From the NCBI GenBank assembly GCA_964630665.1, contig CAZVVN010000048.1, positions 1 through 26,414 of the forward strand: a DNA stretch of 26,414 nt, read 5' to 3'. Source of the DNA: UBA9619 sp964630665 (GTDB lineage: Bacteria > Pseudomonadota > Gammaproteobacteria > Arenicellales > UBA868). Of this stretch, positions 17,288 to 24,544 are shown piece after piece. The stretch's first letter is position 1; the number at the start of each line of letters is the position of its first letter. The notes below the pieces were generated by a model. That model was given only the letters and a program-made list of their open reading frames with translations, was not told the DNA's origin and did not search any database. The position numbers and the translations under genes are program-made.

Positions 17288-17404
17288 TCACTTCTTTATA
17301 TGAATGGAACGGTATTTAGGAAGTTCAATCCACACGCAAGTCGGATGAGCACAGCGTTGTAAGAAAAATAGACAAACGAGGAACAGCAGCCGGATTCTAT
17401 TCAT
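17288..17404 (-). CDS. 38-residue leader-like ORF, possible relic of a repeat-protein gene
   Basis: The frame starts MNRIRLLFLVCLFFLQRC and stops after 38 codons. Its first 48 bases align without gaps to the MORN leader at 14396 (about 35 matches by my count), and both proteins begin MNR and share LFLVCLF. The ATG overlaps the methyltransferase stop as ATGA. Nothing resembling MORN or pentapeptide repeats follows before the TSUP gene. It is either a decayed leader left behind by a lost cassette or a small translated membrane peptide. Confidence 0.4.
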   Translation of the reverse strand: MNRIRLLFLVCLFFLQRCAHPTCVWIELPKYRSIHIKK

Positions 17405-18291
17405 AGCTGCAAATCCTTTGGCCGATACAACATCATAGAAAATGCCAGAGGCATCTGGATTCCTCCCTTAGGTATGCGATAGTGCACTTTGCCACTTACC
17501 GGATCAACCACCTCTTCCAGATTCCGGAACATTTTCCATGGGACTGTTTCATGTTCGTGCAAGAACTCGAGTTGTAACCCACACCTGAGCAGTGAATTCA
17601 GGTGGTCACTAATCGGGTGCAACCATTCGAAGGTTCTATTGTTCTCTATCCTGGCGTCGACTCCAGTATAGGTCGTGTCCTCTTCAAATTTGTCAGGACA
17701 ATCTGCTGGAGTTCGCCATGAGTATTTCGGCGTCAGCAGGCCATCCGTATCATCGAGAATTGAAGCGCTTGGATGTCCGTCTGCAAAATAAGCCCGCCCA
17801 CCAGGCTTGACGAACCCTGCAAAGACCTCTCCCCACGTCCAGATATCCGGTAACCAGATGGTCGTGCCCCAGGTCGAGAACACGAGATCAAACTTTCGAT
17901 CGATCAATGTCGGAGCCATGCGGATATCGGCCAAGAAGAACTCTGCACGATCTGAAAGTCCTGCGCGCTTGGCCAGATCACGTGCTGCCGTAATCGCTTT
18001 TGGACTGAAATCGACGCCGACCACCGATCTGGCCTGACGCGCCACCGACAACGTATCAAGACCAAAGTGGCATTGCAGATGCAGCACATCGAGTCCAGCC
18101 AGGTTGCCCATTTCCTCTTTTTCGACACCTAGCCTGACATCCTCTCCACCCAGAAACGCCTCTACACCGTAAAATCCCGTCTCGTCGCGTAGGTGAATCT
18201 CGACCCGTTCGTCCCAATTGGCCCGGTTTACCCGGACATAGTCTGGTTCAAGTCGATCTATCACGGAGTCACCTGAATACGCTCCCGGCAT
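17401..18291 (-). CDS. Class I SAM-dependent methyltransferase
   Basis: This cytoplasmic enzyme of 296 residues transfers a methyl group from S-adenosylmethionine. Motif I is VLHLQCHFGLDTLS (about residues 69-82), followed by the acidic residue of motif II in VVGVDFSPKAI. An ADI segment near residue 125 and the FDLVFSTWGT strand follow. The N-terminal NRANWDERVEIHLRD is characteristic of an uncharacterised family of about 280-300 residues. The full length and intact motifs argue that it is active. Its stop overlaps a 38-residue leader-like ORF. The methyl acceptor is unknown. Confidence 0.9.
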   Translation of the reverse strand: MPGAYSGDSVIDRLEPDYVRVNRANWDERVEIHLRDETGFYGVEAFLGGEDVRLGVEKEEMGNLAGLDVLHLQCHFGLDTLSVARQARSVVGVDFSPKAITAARDLAKRAGLSDRAEFFLADIRMAPTLIDRKFDLVFSTWGTTIWLPDIWTWGEVFAGFVKPGGRAYFADGHPSASILDDTDGLLTPKYSWRTPADCPDKFEEDTTYTGVDARIENNRTFEWLHPISDHLNSLLRCGLQLEFLHEHETVPWKMFRNLEEVVDPVSGKVHYRIPKGGIQMPLAFSMMLYRPKDLQL

Positions 18292-18334
18292 TAGGTTGGA
18301 GACTTGTTAGCCAACAGACTACGACTTCCATTGG

Positions 18335-18877
18335 CTATTTCTCACCAAGGGGTCCTTCTCCTACTCTCTTGATCAAGTTTGCGTAATACGTCCAGATACT
18401 GTCCAGAACACTGTCAAGGTCCGGGGGAGGTTCCCAAACTTTGTCAATCACCAAGTGCGTTAGCTTCCAGCCAAATTCAGGTAGAGATACGAAATAACTT
18501 TCCTTGTTTTTGTAGTAGTAGTCCTTGAATCTTTCAGACACATCACCTGCTGAAGTTCCCTCCATCTGGTACTCACCCGATCTGATTTCACTTTTCTTGT
18601 CCCCGGAAAAGGAGTAATAATGAAAATAGACTGAATACTTGATGAGATAGTTATTCATTTCTTGATAGGAAGATCGAACAACGTCTCCACGATAACAATC
18701 CCTTACTATAGTCACCCGCTTTTGTCCGTCGATTAACCTTCTAGTGACGGTTTTCGGCTTGTGCAGCAGTACATTCTCAGACTGCTCTCCTTGATTGTTC
18801 CAAAAACTATAATTCTTCCCATTCGTCGGGTTTGCGAAAGAAATTCTTACTCGCCAATCGGCCCAGCCCAACCACAC
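18335..18877 (-). CDS. Hypothetical protein
   Basis: I do not recognise this 180-residue frame. The C-terminal two thirds look protein-like, mixed and hydrophilic with many Tyr, Lys and Ser (for example YYYKNKESYFVSLPEFGWKL), without a signal peptide or membrane segment. The first codons from the GTG at 18877 overlap the membrane-protein gene at 18807-19064 in another frame by 71 bases, so that start is doubtful. A GTG at 18715 or the ATG of QEMNNYL further in are alternatives. It ends 43 bases before the methyltransferase start. No function is proposed. Confidence 0.5.
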   Translation of the reverse strand: MWLGWADWRVRISFANPTNGKNYSFWNNQGEQSENVLLHKPKTVTRRLIDGQKRVTIVRDCYRGDVVRSSYQEMNNYLIKYSVYFHYYSFSGDKKSEIRSGEYQMEGTSAGDVSERFKDYYYKNKESYFVSLPEFGWKLTHLVIDKVWEPPPDLDSVLDSIWTYYANLIKRVGEGPLGEK

Positions 18878-19064
18878 CAGCCACTAGGACCACATACATC
18901 AGAACGAATATCATCGGGACAGAGGCTTGTTGCACATCTCCACTTTCCATATTGCCATAAGCGAACATCGCGACACCAATCAGAAGATGCAAGAGAATCA
19001 GATTCACCACGACGGGGCGCACCCCAAATCGACGGGCAAGCTTGAAAGATAGGTAAGCAAACAT
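18807..19064 (-). CDS. Small hypothetical membrane protein
   Basis: This 85-residue frame from an ATG at 19064 has two clear hydrophobic segments (about residues 16-37 and 49-68), separated by a short polar loop with GNMESGDVQ, and a charged tail ending KPDEWEEL. The N-terminus is basic, so both ends should face the cytoplasm. AGGA about 10 bases upstream can act as ribosome binding site. It lies 84 bases downstream of the DUF1330 gene. No family is recognised. Confidence 0.6.
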   Translation of the reverse strand: MFAYLSFKLARRFGVRPVVVNLILLHLLIGVAMFAYGNMESGDVQQASVPMIFVLMYVVLVAGVVGLGRLASKNFFRKPDEWEEL

Positions 19065-19148
19065 ATCCTTTAATTCCTATGACTGAATCCAACCCATCAG
19101 TGTTACGACCTAGAACCCTCCTGGTCGCAGGGACTTTGTTAGTTCTAC

Positions 19149-19439
19149 CTATACACCTTCCAGAATGACCTGTGTCTTGATGGTGGTAAGTGACTCCCTG
19201 AGTTCCTTCCAAGGCTTGTAATCAGGATCGGATATAAATGCATCATAGGCTACCCGTGATGGAAACTTCAACATGACGATCCGTTCCGGATGCCAATCTC
19301 CAACCAGGACATCGACTTCTCCACCCCGGCAACAGTATTCCCCACCATGGCGCGCCACATACTGTGGCGCCTGTTGTTTGTATTTTTCGTAAGCCGCAAC
19401 GTCGTGTACTACGGCCTCAGTCATCAGGTATACCGACAT
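19149..19439 (-). CDS. DUF1330 family protein
   Basis: From the ATG at 19439, with GGGAG about 10 bases upstream, this encodes 96 residues of a dimeric alpha-beta barrel fold. It shows the DUF1330 pattern: an initial strand (SVYLMTEAVVHD), YEKYKQQAPQYVARHGGEY, then the strand with WHPERIVMLKFPS and the AYDAFISDPDYKPWKELRE helix. The frame stays open for 47 codons upstream, but the ribosome binding site and family length both favour the start given here. Members are small cytoplasmic proteins of unknown activity, sometimes compared with antibiotic-biosynthesis monooxygenase folds. Confidence 0.85.
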   Translation of the reverse strand: MSVYLMTEAVVHDVAAYEKYKQQAPQYVARHGGEYCCRGGEVDVLVGDWHPERIVMLKFPSRVAYDAFISDPDYKPWKELRESLTTIKTQVILEGV

Positions 19440-19600
19440 TTTATTTCGTCTCCCATGAATTGTTCTCAGGAATGTGGCCACATGGCTACGGCAGCCAAAT
19501 AGCCAATACATTCTCAGATCATACCCCACCTTTCTTTGATCAGAACGATCGGCAAGCTTTCCCAAATTTCCTGGAGCCATCTCCGAGCCAGGGATCAGCC

Positions 19601-19615
19601 TGGTCAGATTTGCCC
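19601..19615 (-). repeat. 15-base match to the pentapeptide-repeat gene, possible relic
   Basis: These 15 bases are identical to 14908-14922 inside the pentapeptide-repeat gene and read in frame as RANLT on the minus strand. They lie in the gap between the second MORN gene and the DUF1330 gene, where no other pentapeptide code is evident. The stretch may be a remnant of a decayed gene. Confidence 0.3.
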
Positions 19616-19664
19616 GCCAAAGAGTAACAATTAATCCTTCTGATGTCTTCCGCTAAATACGGGT

Positions 19665-20573
19665 CTATTCCGGATCCCTGACACCTTCTGAATACGTGGC
19701 AATGACGTTGTCATCCTTGTCGTATTCGGTCCCTTGCCAGACTTTTCCAGATTGGTATATCCCAACAAATCGTGACCCATCGGTGCCGCTCATCGTGCCC
19801 TGCCCATGGTAGGTGTCATTCTCGAATTCACCGACATACTGAAATCCATCAGAAAAAGTGAAAGTGCCTTGGCCGTGTTTCCTGCCCTCTCTAAATTCCC
19901 CGACGTACCGTTCTCCAGTAGCCCAGGTGTAGATACCCTGCCCGTGTAGCTGTCCTTCCTTAAATTCTCCAACAAAACTCTGGCCAGTCACCCAGGTGAA
20001 AGTGCCCCGGCCATGCTGCTCGCCGTCTTCGAATACACCGACATAGTTTGATCCATCAGAAAGATTCAACGTGCCCTGCCCATTGAATTGGTCATCCTTC
20101 CATTGACCTACATATTTTTCGCCATTGCTTCCAATATAAGTACCCTGACCATGTTGCCTGCCTTCCCGGTATTCACCGGTATAGAGCGATCCGTCTGCCC
20201 AGGTGTATGTACCCTGGCCATGTTGTCTGCCTTCTCGGTATTCACCGGTATATCGCGCACCGTCCGCCCAGGTGTATGTGCCCTCACCATGTCTTTTGTC
20301 TTGTTTGAATTCACCGACATACCTGGAGCCATCGGCATGTGTATATCTGCCTAGGCCATGTCTGTCCCCGTTCTTAAACATCCCAACATACTGTGAGCCA
20401 TTGTCCCAGGTCATGGTACCGCGACCATGGGGAACATCCTCGTAAACTCGACCACTGTAAGTGCCTCCCTCGAGCTTAATAGTGACCTTAGCGGCCCATA
20501 AGCTGGGAGCGACCAGGCCCGCAGAGAGACACAGACCGGTGAATAACAGCACCTGGAATCTAGTCAGAGTCAT
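19665..20573 (-). CDS. Exported MORN-repeat protein (second copy)
   Basis: The 302-residue protein begins with a Sec signal peptide (residues 1-27, ending APSLWA), then AKVTI, then about eleven 23-residue MORN repeats such as YTGEYREGRQHGQGTYTWADG. The C-terminal cap GTEYDKDDNVIATYSEGVRD matches that of the first MORN protein at 13529-14302, so the two are paralogues. Two neighbouring repeats (20153-20221 and 20222-20290) are nearly identical in DNA, which points to recent unit duplication. The leader and body are in one frame, unlike in the first copy. It has no visible copy of the shared promoter or downstream repeats. The product should be periplasmic or surface-exposed; its partner is unknown. 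Confidence 0.88.
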   Translation of the reverse strand: MTLTRFQVLLFTGLCLSAGLVAPSLWAAKVTIKLEGGTYSGRVYEDVPHGRGTMTWDNGSQYVGMFKNGDRHGLGRYTHADGSRYVGEFKQDKRHGEGTYTWADGARYTGEYREGRQHGQGTYTWADGSLYTGEYREGRQHGQGTYIGSNGEKYVGQWKDDQFNGQGTLNLSDGSNYVGVFEDGEQHGRGTFTWVTGQSFVGEFKEGQLHGQGIYTWATGERYVGEFREGRKHGQGTFTFSDGFQYVGEFENDTYHGQGTMSGTDGSRFVGIYQSGKVWQGTEYDKDDNVIATYSEGVRDPE

Positions 20574-20663
20574 AATTTGCTAAGAACTCCAGAGATATTC
20601 CGCACACGATAACAGTTTCATCTCCCGTCACAAAGACAGTGGGTAGCCATGCGACCCCGTGTT

Positions 20664-20840
20664 TCAGTCAGGCTCAGTTGCGAGCGGATCCCTGTCCGGA
20701 AGCCTGGCCAGAACCTCGTGGGCCTCGGCGTCGGTATAGTTGACCCAGTTTGCAATTTCATCCAGCGTTCTGTGACATCCTCGGCAGTAGCCGGTTACAG
20801 GATCAAGAATACAAATGCCAACACAAGGACTGATGATCAC
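20664..20840 (-). CDS. DUF1289 family protein
   Basis: This small protein of 58 residues carries the DUF1289 signature SPCVGICILDPVTGYCRGC followed by RTLDEIANW. The four cysteines probably bind a metal. The GTG at 20840 is chosen because GAGGT lies 8 bases upstream; a TTG at 20855 would add five residues. Members are common in proteobacteria. Their molecular role is not established. It is the first gene of the long minus-strand run, 90 bases before the second MORN gene. Confidence 0.88.
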   Translation of the reverse strand: MIISPCVGICILDPVTGYCRGCHRTLDEIANWVNYTDAEAHEVLARLPDRDPLATEPD

Positions 20841-21242
20841 AAAAACGCACCTCAATCAACGAACTGCACACCAGATCTGCCGTGCTTGGCCGCTGATCCG
20901 AACGAGCTTCATCCAGTGTGCCTCAGAATCAGAATAACACCCCGATGCCGGAGAATATCATCCCGGCCCCGGACCCCAGTATCTAACGATTGCACCTCTA
21001 GATCTCTATCAATTAATTCTCTGCAATTGGGGAGCGCCAGCCTCTGGCCAGACTACGCCGTCTTCTCTCGGATGCATTGATCCTGAACAAGCCTGCCTTT
21101 GTCCACCCTCGCCGAAAAAGATACCGCAAGCACATCGAGCCCTCCTCTATGATACCGTCTGTTCCATGCTGAGCCCCGTGAATTGGGAGTGGAGACTGTC
21201 CCTTGGCCGTTTATCCGACTCTGTGCAAAGAGAAGCCTCCCG
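20841..21242. other. Intergenic region between divergent genes
   Basis: About 400 bases separate the DUF1289 gene and the second FAD oxidoreductase, which diverge. It should hold promoters for both, but I could not identify a convincing -35/-10 pair, hairpin or repeat. The frames crossing it lack family features and look like chance. Confidence 0.5.
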
Positions 21243-22340
21243 GTGAACGTCGTCATCCTCGGCGCCGGTGTGATCGGCAGTGCAATCGCCTACTACTTGT
21301 CGCGCAAGGGCCTACCGACAACGGTCATTGAACGGTCTGGTATCGCTTGCGCAGCATCGGGTAAATCGGGTGGTTTTCTGGCCCGGGACTGGTGTGTGGG
21401 GCAGCCGCAGGAACAGCTCGCCCTGCTGAGTTTCGACCTGCACTCCGATCTACCCGGCGAGCTTTCGCAGGACTACGGGTACCGACGGGTAAACACCTAC
21501 CAGGTGGCGCTGTCCGATCGACGAACAATGACTAACAGGCATCTCACAGGGGCGGGTGACTGGATTGATGGAACGGCGCCCGTGCAGCAGCAGCTTGGGG
21601 ACACGACCACTACGGCGCAGCTTCACCCTGGTGAATTCACACGCGCCTTAATGAACGGGGCCTGTCAAAACGGTGCAAACGTGATCATCGGAACCGTCGA
21701 GACGATCGAATTCGATCACGTTCAAAACAAAGTGACTGGCGTATTCGTCGATAACGAACGGATCGCAGCGGATGCTGTGGTGATCGCGATGGGGCCCTGG
21801 AGCATCCTGGCCACACAATGGCTGTCGCTGCCGGCTGTTTACGGTCTCAAGGGCTACAGCATCACGCTGGCACCAACTGGTCCAGTCGCCGCCGAAGCAC
21901 TCTTTCTGGACTATGAGGATGCCGAAGGTGAACGGCACGGGCCAGAGCTGGTGCCGCGCGCCGATGGAGAGGTCTACCTGTGCGGCTTTTCAAGCGACCA
22001 GCCGCTACCACTGGCGCCTGAAGACGTCTCGGTCGACCCTGGCGCCTGCGAACGCCTGCGGCAACTTGCAGGTCGAATCTCTAGCACGCTCACAGATGCT
22101 ACCGTCACCCGTCAGCAGGCCTGTTACCGACCGATCTGTGTGGATGCCATGCCGCTGATCGGGCCTGTCCCGGGTGCCCCGGGTGCTTACATAGCAACAG
22201 GCCACAACTGCTGGGGCATCCTCAATGCGCCTGGTACGGGAGTGGCTATGACTGAGCTGATCGCAGAGGGTCAATCGAAAACTCTGGATATCAGTCGACT
22301 GACACCGGGCCGCCTGCCATCACACCATTACGGATCCTGA
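21243..22340 (+). CDS. FAD-dependent oxidoreductase (DAO family), second copy
   Basis: This is a flavoprotein oxidase or dehydrogenase for an amino acid or secondary amine. The 365 residues from a GTG at 21243 begin with the Rossmann strand and GAGVIG motif, followed by the acidic ERS. SGKSGGFLARDW, in place of the usual GSS segment, and a C-terminal GPVPGAPGAYIATGHNCWGI segment place it in the DAO superfamily. Longer frames from TTG at 21183 or GTG at 21189 add residues ahead of the FAD strand and are less likely. It is only distantly similar to the enzyme at 2302-3474. Its stop lies 22 bases from the convergent PilX-like gene. The substrate is unknown. Confidence 0.88.
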   Translation: MNVVILGAGVIGSAIAYYLSRKGLPTTVIERSGIACAASGKSGGFLARDWCVGQPQEQLALLSFDLHSDLPGELSQDYGYRRVNTYQVALSDRRTMTNRHLTGAGDWIDGTAPVQQQLGDTTTTAQLHPGEFTRALMNGACQNGANVIIGTVETIEFDHVQNKVTGVFVDNERIAADAVVIAMGPWSILATQWLSLPAVYGLKGYSITLAPTGPVAAEALFLDYEDAEGERHGPELVPRADGEVYLCGFSSDQPLPLAPEDVSVDPGACERLRQLAGRISSTLTDATVTRQQACYRPICVDAMPLIGPVPGAPGAYIATGHNCWGILNAPGTGVAMTELIAEGQSKTLDISRLTPGRLPSHHYGS

Positions 22341-22362
22341 CTCCACGCCAAAGTTCGGTTGA

Positions 22363-22920
22363 CTACAGATCTGGTAACTGCTGCCAGCTCAGTCGTCTGT
22401 CGACACTTCCGAATTTCTGATGACAGGTCTTCCAGGGCTCCACCGGCATCGCATCAGCGCATGATCCCAGGTAATCACCGGCATGCTGCAGGTGCGACTC
22501 AAGAGAGTGTATGTCGATGCCGAGATCGTGATTCCCGTTGTGACAGACCAGCACCTGCCGGCCATCGCCATCACCCCAGTTGAATCCGTTTGGCGGTGCA
22601 TTGTAGACCGTGGTGCGGATTCTGACCTCGCCAGACTGGGCATCGACCTGGAACACTCCGCATGCCGGGTCGATAAGGTTCGGCTGTCCTGAAAGAGTGT
22701 CAATCGCCAGGATCTCGCTTTCCGCCTGGCGTACGGCAGTCTCGGCCGAATTGAACGCTTTCAGATGGTGGACAGATGCACCGACCATCTTTTCCTGGAG
22801 CAGTGCAGACCGTGCGATATCCAGTGCGATAGCCGAAAGTACGGCAAGCATTAAAAGCCCCACCATCAGGACGAAGCCATGTTGCTGACCAGCGAATCGC
22901 CGTATAACGCTGAGATTCAT
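22363..22920 (-). CDS. pilX: PilX-like type IV pilus minor pseudopilin
   Basis: The 185-residue protein has the PilX N-terminal signature: a short basic leader, GFVLMVGLLMLAVLSAIALD as the hydrophobic helix, and then LLQEKMVGASVHHLKAFNSAETAVRQAE, which matches the LQEKMAG...A..AAE..LR..E pattern. The rest is a soluble domain with four cysteines. PilX helps prime type IV pilus assembly with PilV, PilW, FimT and PilE, but none of these is in the window, so it stands alone between two catabolic genes. It could work with a pilus cluster elsewhere or be an isolated remnant. Length is typical. Confidence 0.82.
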   Translation of the reverse strand: MNLSVIRRFAGQQHGFVLMVGLLMLAVLSAIALDIARSALLQEKMVGASVHHLKAFNSAETAVRQAESEILAIDTLSGQPNLIDPACGVFQVDAQSGEVRIRTTVYNAPPNGFNWGDGDGRQVLVCHNGNHDLGIDIHSLESHLQHAGDYLGSCADAMPVEPWKTCHQKFGSVDRRLSWQQLPDL

Positions 22921-23041
22921 AGGCTACTCACGCCCTGCGACAGGGGCAACGCGCCCGCATATGAGCGATAGCCCAAAAGGTATCAGAGTCGATCCCAACA
23001 AATCTGTGAACCAGCACACTGGAACTTGCCGGAGATAACAA

Positions 23042-23293
23042 ATGCTCAGGAAAGACCGGTTCCGGCTTGTGGAGCAAGATCGGTCAGAATTCACCCGTGC
23101 GGCGAACGGACTTACCGAAATCAGCAACGACCGTTTTACCGTCTGGGTAAGTGGTATGCTTTGCTCCGACACCCCCTGGTACTTTTTGACCGTTGGCGGG
23201 TTTGGAGACGGTTCTGATCGGCACCCGGCTGGCACTCGTCTATCAACCAGGGGTTACATTCTTGATCCATACTGGACCGACCGAAACAAATGA
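23042..23293 (+). CDS. Small hypothetical protein overlapping the decarboxylase start
   Basis: This 83-residue frame starts at an ATG with GGAG about 7 bases upstream. It ends in ATGA, sharing those bases with the start of the decarboxylase gene, which itself has no good ribosome binding site. That arrangement is typical of translational coupling and is the main argument that it is real. The sequence (for example SNDRFTVWVSGMLCSDTPWYF) has no signal peptide or known motif that I recognise. No function is proposed. Confidence 0.5.
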   Translation: MLRKDRFRLVEQDRSEFTRAANGLTEISNDRFTVWVSGMLCSDTPWYFLTVGGFGDGSDRHPAGTRLSTRGYILDPYWTDRNK

Positions 23294-24528
23294 AAAACCA
23301 CCCAGCACTACACACCGAACATCAGTTTGACCGGGCGTTACTGGACCAGGCGCTGAACTGGCTGGAGCACAGCCACATGCCCCGAGACCTTCCGGTACCG
23401 CTGACCTCGACTCTCACCCTCCCCGAAACACTGCCTGACACCGGACTGGGCACGACCGCGACGCTGGACCTCCTGGCACCAATGATTCTCCAAAGCAGTG
23501 CACAGCTTCACCATCCCGGTTATTTCGCCCACATGGATCCCCCAACGCCCGGCATCACCTGGGCGGCTTCCCTGTGGCAGGTGGCGACCAACCAGAATCC
23601 GCTGCACCCCGATGCAGGGCCGATGGCACGCTCGCTGGCCGAGAGGGTGATTGAGTGGCTTCTGCCGTCGTTCGGGATGAGCGGTGGTCACTTTGTGCCC
23701 GGTTCCACAATCGCCAACATGACGGCCCTGTGGGCTGCCCGCGAATTGAGAGGAATCACCACAATCGCGGCGTCCGACAAATCACATCTGTCAATGCGCA
23801 AAGCCGCGGACATTCTGGGGCTGAATTACGTCTCGGTGCCAACGGATGACGCCCATGTCATGCGCGTCGATGAGATGCCGAATCTGAGCGATGCGGCACT
23901 GGTACTCACAGCCGGAACGGTGGCTACCGGCGCAGTCGACAACCTGCACCGGCCTGATGGCGTATCCTGGCTACACGTGGACGCAGCCTGGGCAGGTCCG
24001 CTGCGGCTTACCAACCATTATGTGGACCGACTTGCGGGCATCACTGCAGCCGACTCAGTCGGATTTTCTGCACACAAGTGGCTGTATCAGCCTAAAGGCT
24101 CGGCGCTGGTAATGTTCCAGGAAGCAGAAGAAGCTCACCAGGCATTGAGTTATGGTGGCGGTTACCTGGCTACCCCAAACATCGGACTGCTGGGTTCGAC
24201 TCCGGCAGCAGCCGTGCCGCTGGCGGCCATGCTTCTCTCATGGGGACGTAACGGGCTGATCGAACGTATCGAAGCAGACATGGCCAAGGCCGATCAACTC
24301 GCAGCGTTAGTGAGTGCCGATAGTCGCTTTGAGTTATGGGGGCCGAACCTTACCGGTGTGGTTGTCTGGCGGCCTCGGGAGGCCCAGGCTGAAAAGCTCC
24401 GCTCCAGGTTAAAACAGGCCTGGGTATCGCTCACCGAGATTAACGGCGAGATGTGGCTTCGATCCGTCGCAGCAAACCCGAGCGCGGATCCCGACTTTCT
24501 TTTTGCACAGGTCGTCGACGCGCTCTGA
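23290..24528 (+). CDS. Pyridoxal-phosphate-dependent decarboxylase (group II)
   Basis: This is a fold-type I PLP enzyme of the glutamate/aromatic amino-acid decarboxylase group, which removes CO2 from an amino acid. The 412 residues include the PLP-stacking histidine in SDKSHLSMRKA (H166), the aspartate in LHVDAAWAGP (D231) that pairs with the ring nitrogen, and the Schiff-base lysine in SAHKWLYQPKG (K263). The phosphate-binding segment reads VPGSTIANMTALWAAR instead of the common TSGGTEAN. Near the N-terminus LHHPGYFAHMDPP matches the substrate-channel segment. It is short compared with typical decarboxylases of about 470-490 residues. It is followed 16 bases later by the amidase gene, so the two are probably cotranscribed. 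Substrate unknown. Confidence 0.9.
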   Translation: MKNHPALHTEHQFDRALLDQALNWLEHSHMPRDLPVPLTSTLTLPETLPDTGLGTTATLDLLAPMILQSSAQLHHPGYFAHMDPPTPGITWAASLWQVATNQNPLHPDAGPMARSLAERVIEWLLPSFGMSGGHFVPGSTIANMTALWAARELRGITTIAASDKSHLSMRKAADILGLNYVSVPTDDAHVMRVDEMPNLSDAALVLTAGTVATGAVDNLHRPDGVSWLHVDAAWAGPLRLTNHYVDRLAGITAADSVGFSAHKWLYQPKGSALVMFQEAEEAHQALSYGGGYLATPNIGLLGSTPAAAVPLAAMLLSWGRNGLIERIEADMAKADQLAALVSADSRFELWGPNLTGVVVWRPREAQAEKLRSRLKQAWVSLTEINGEMWLRSVAANPSADPDFLFAQVVDAL

Positions 24529-24544
24529 ACCGAGGAGATCTCTC

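Noticed and set aside
19440..19580. An N-terminal extension of the DUF1330 protein by 47 residues.
   Set aside because: Family length and a GGGAG site before the ATG at 19439 favour the short form. The extra residues have no conserved features.
20649..21080. A 143-codon plus-strand frame across the DUF1289 gene and its upstream gap.
   Set aside because: It has no family features and is rich in Arg, Pro and Ser as in chance frames. The DUF1289 signature on the other strand is clear.
22924..23235. A 103-codon minus-strand frame opposite the small ORF at 23042.
   Set aside because: It has no ribosome binding site, domain or neighbour coupling, whereas the plus-strand frame has a good site and an ATGA overlap.
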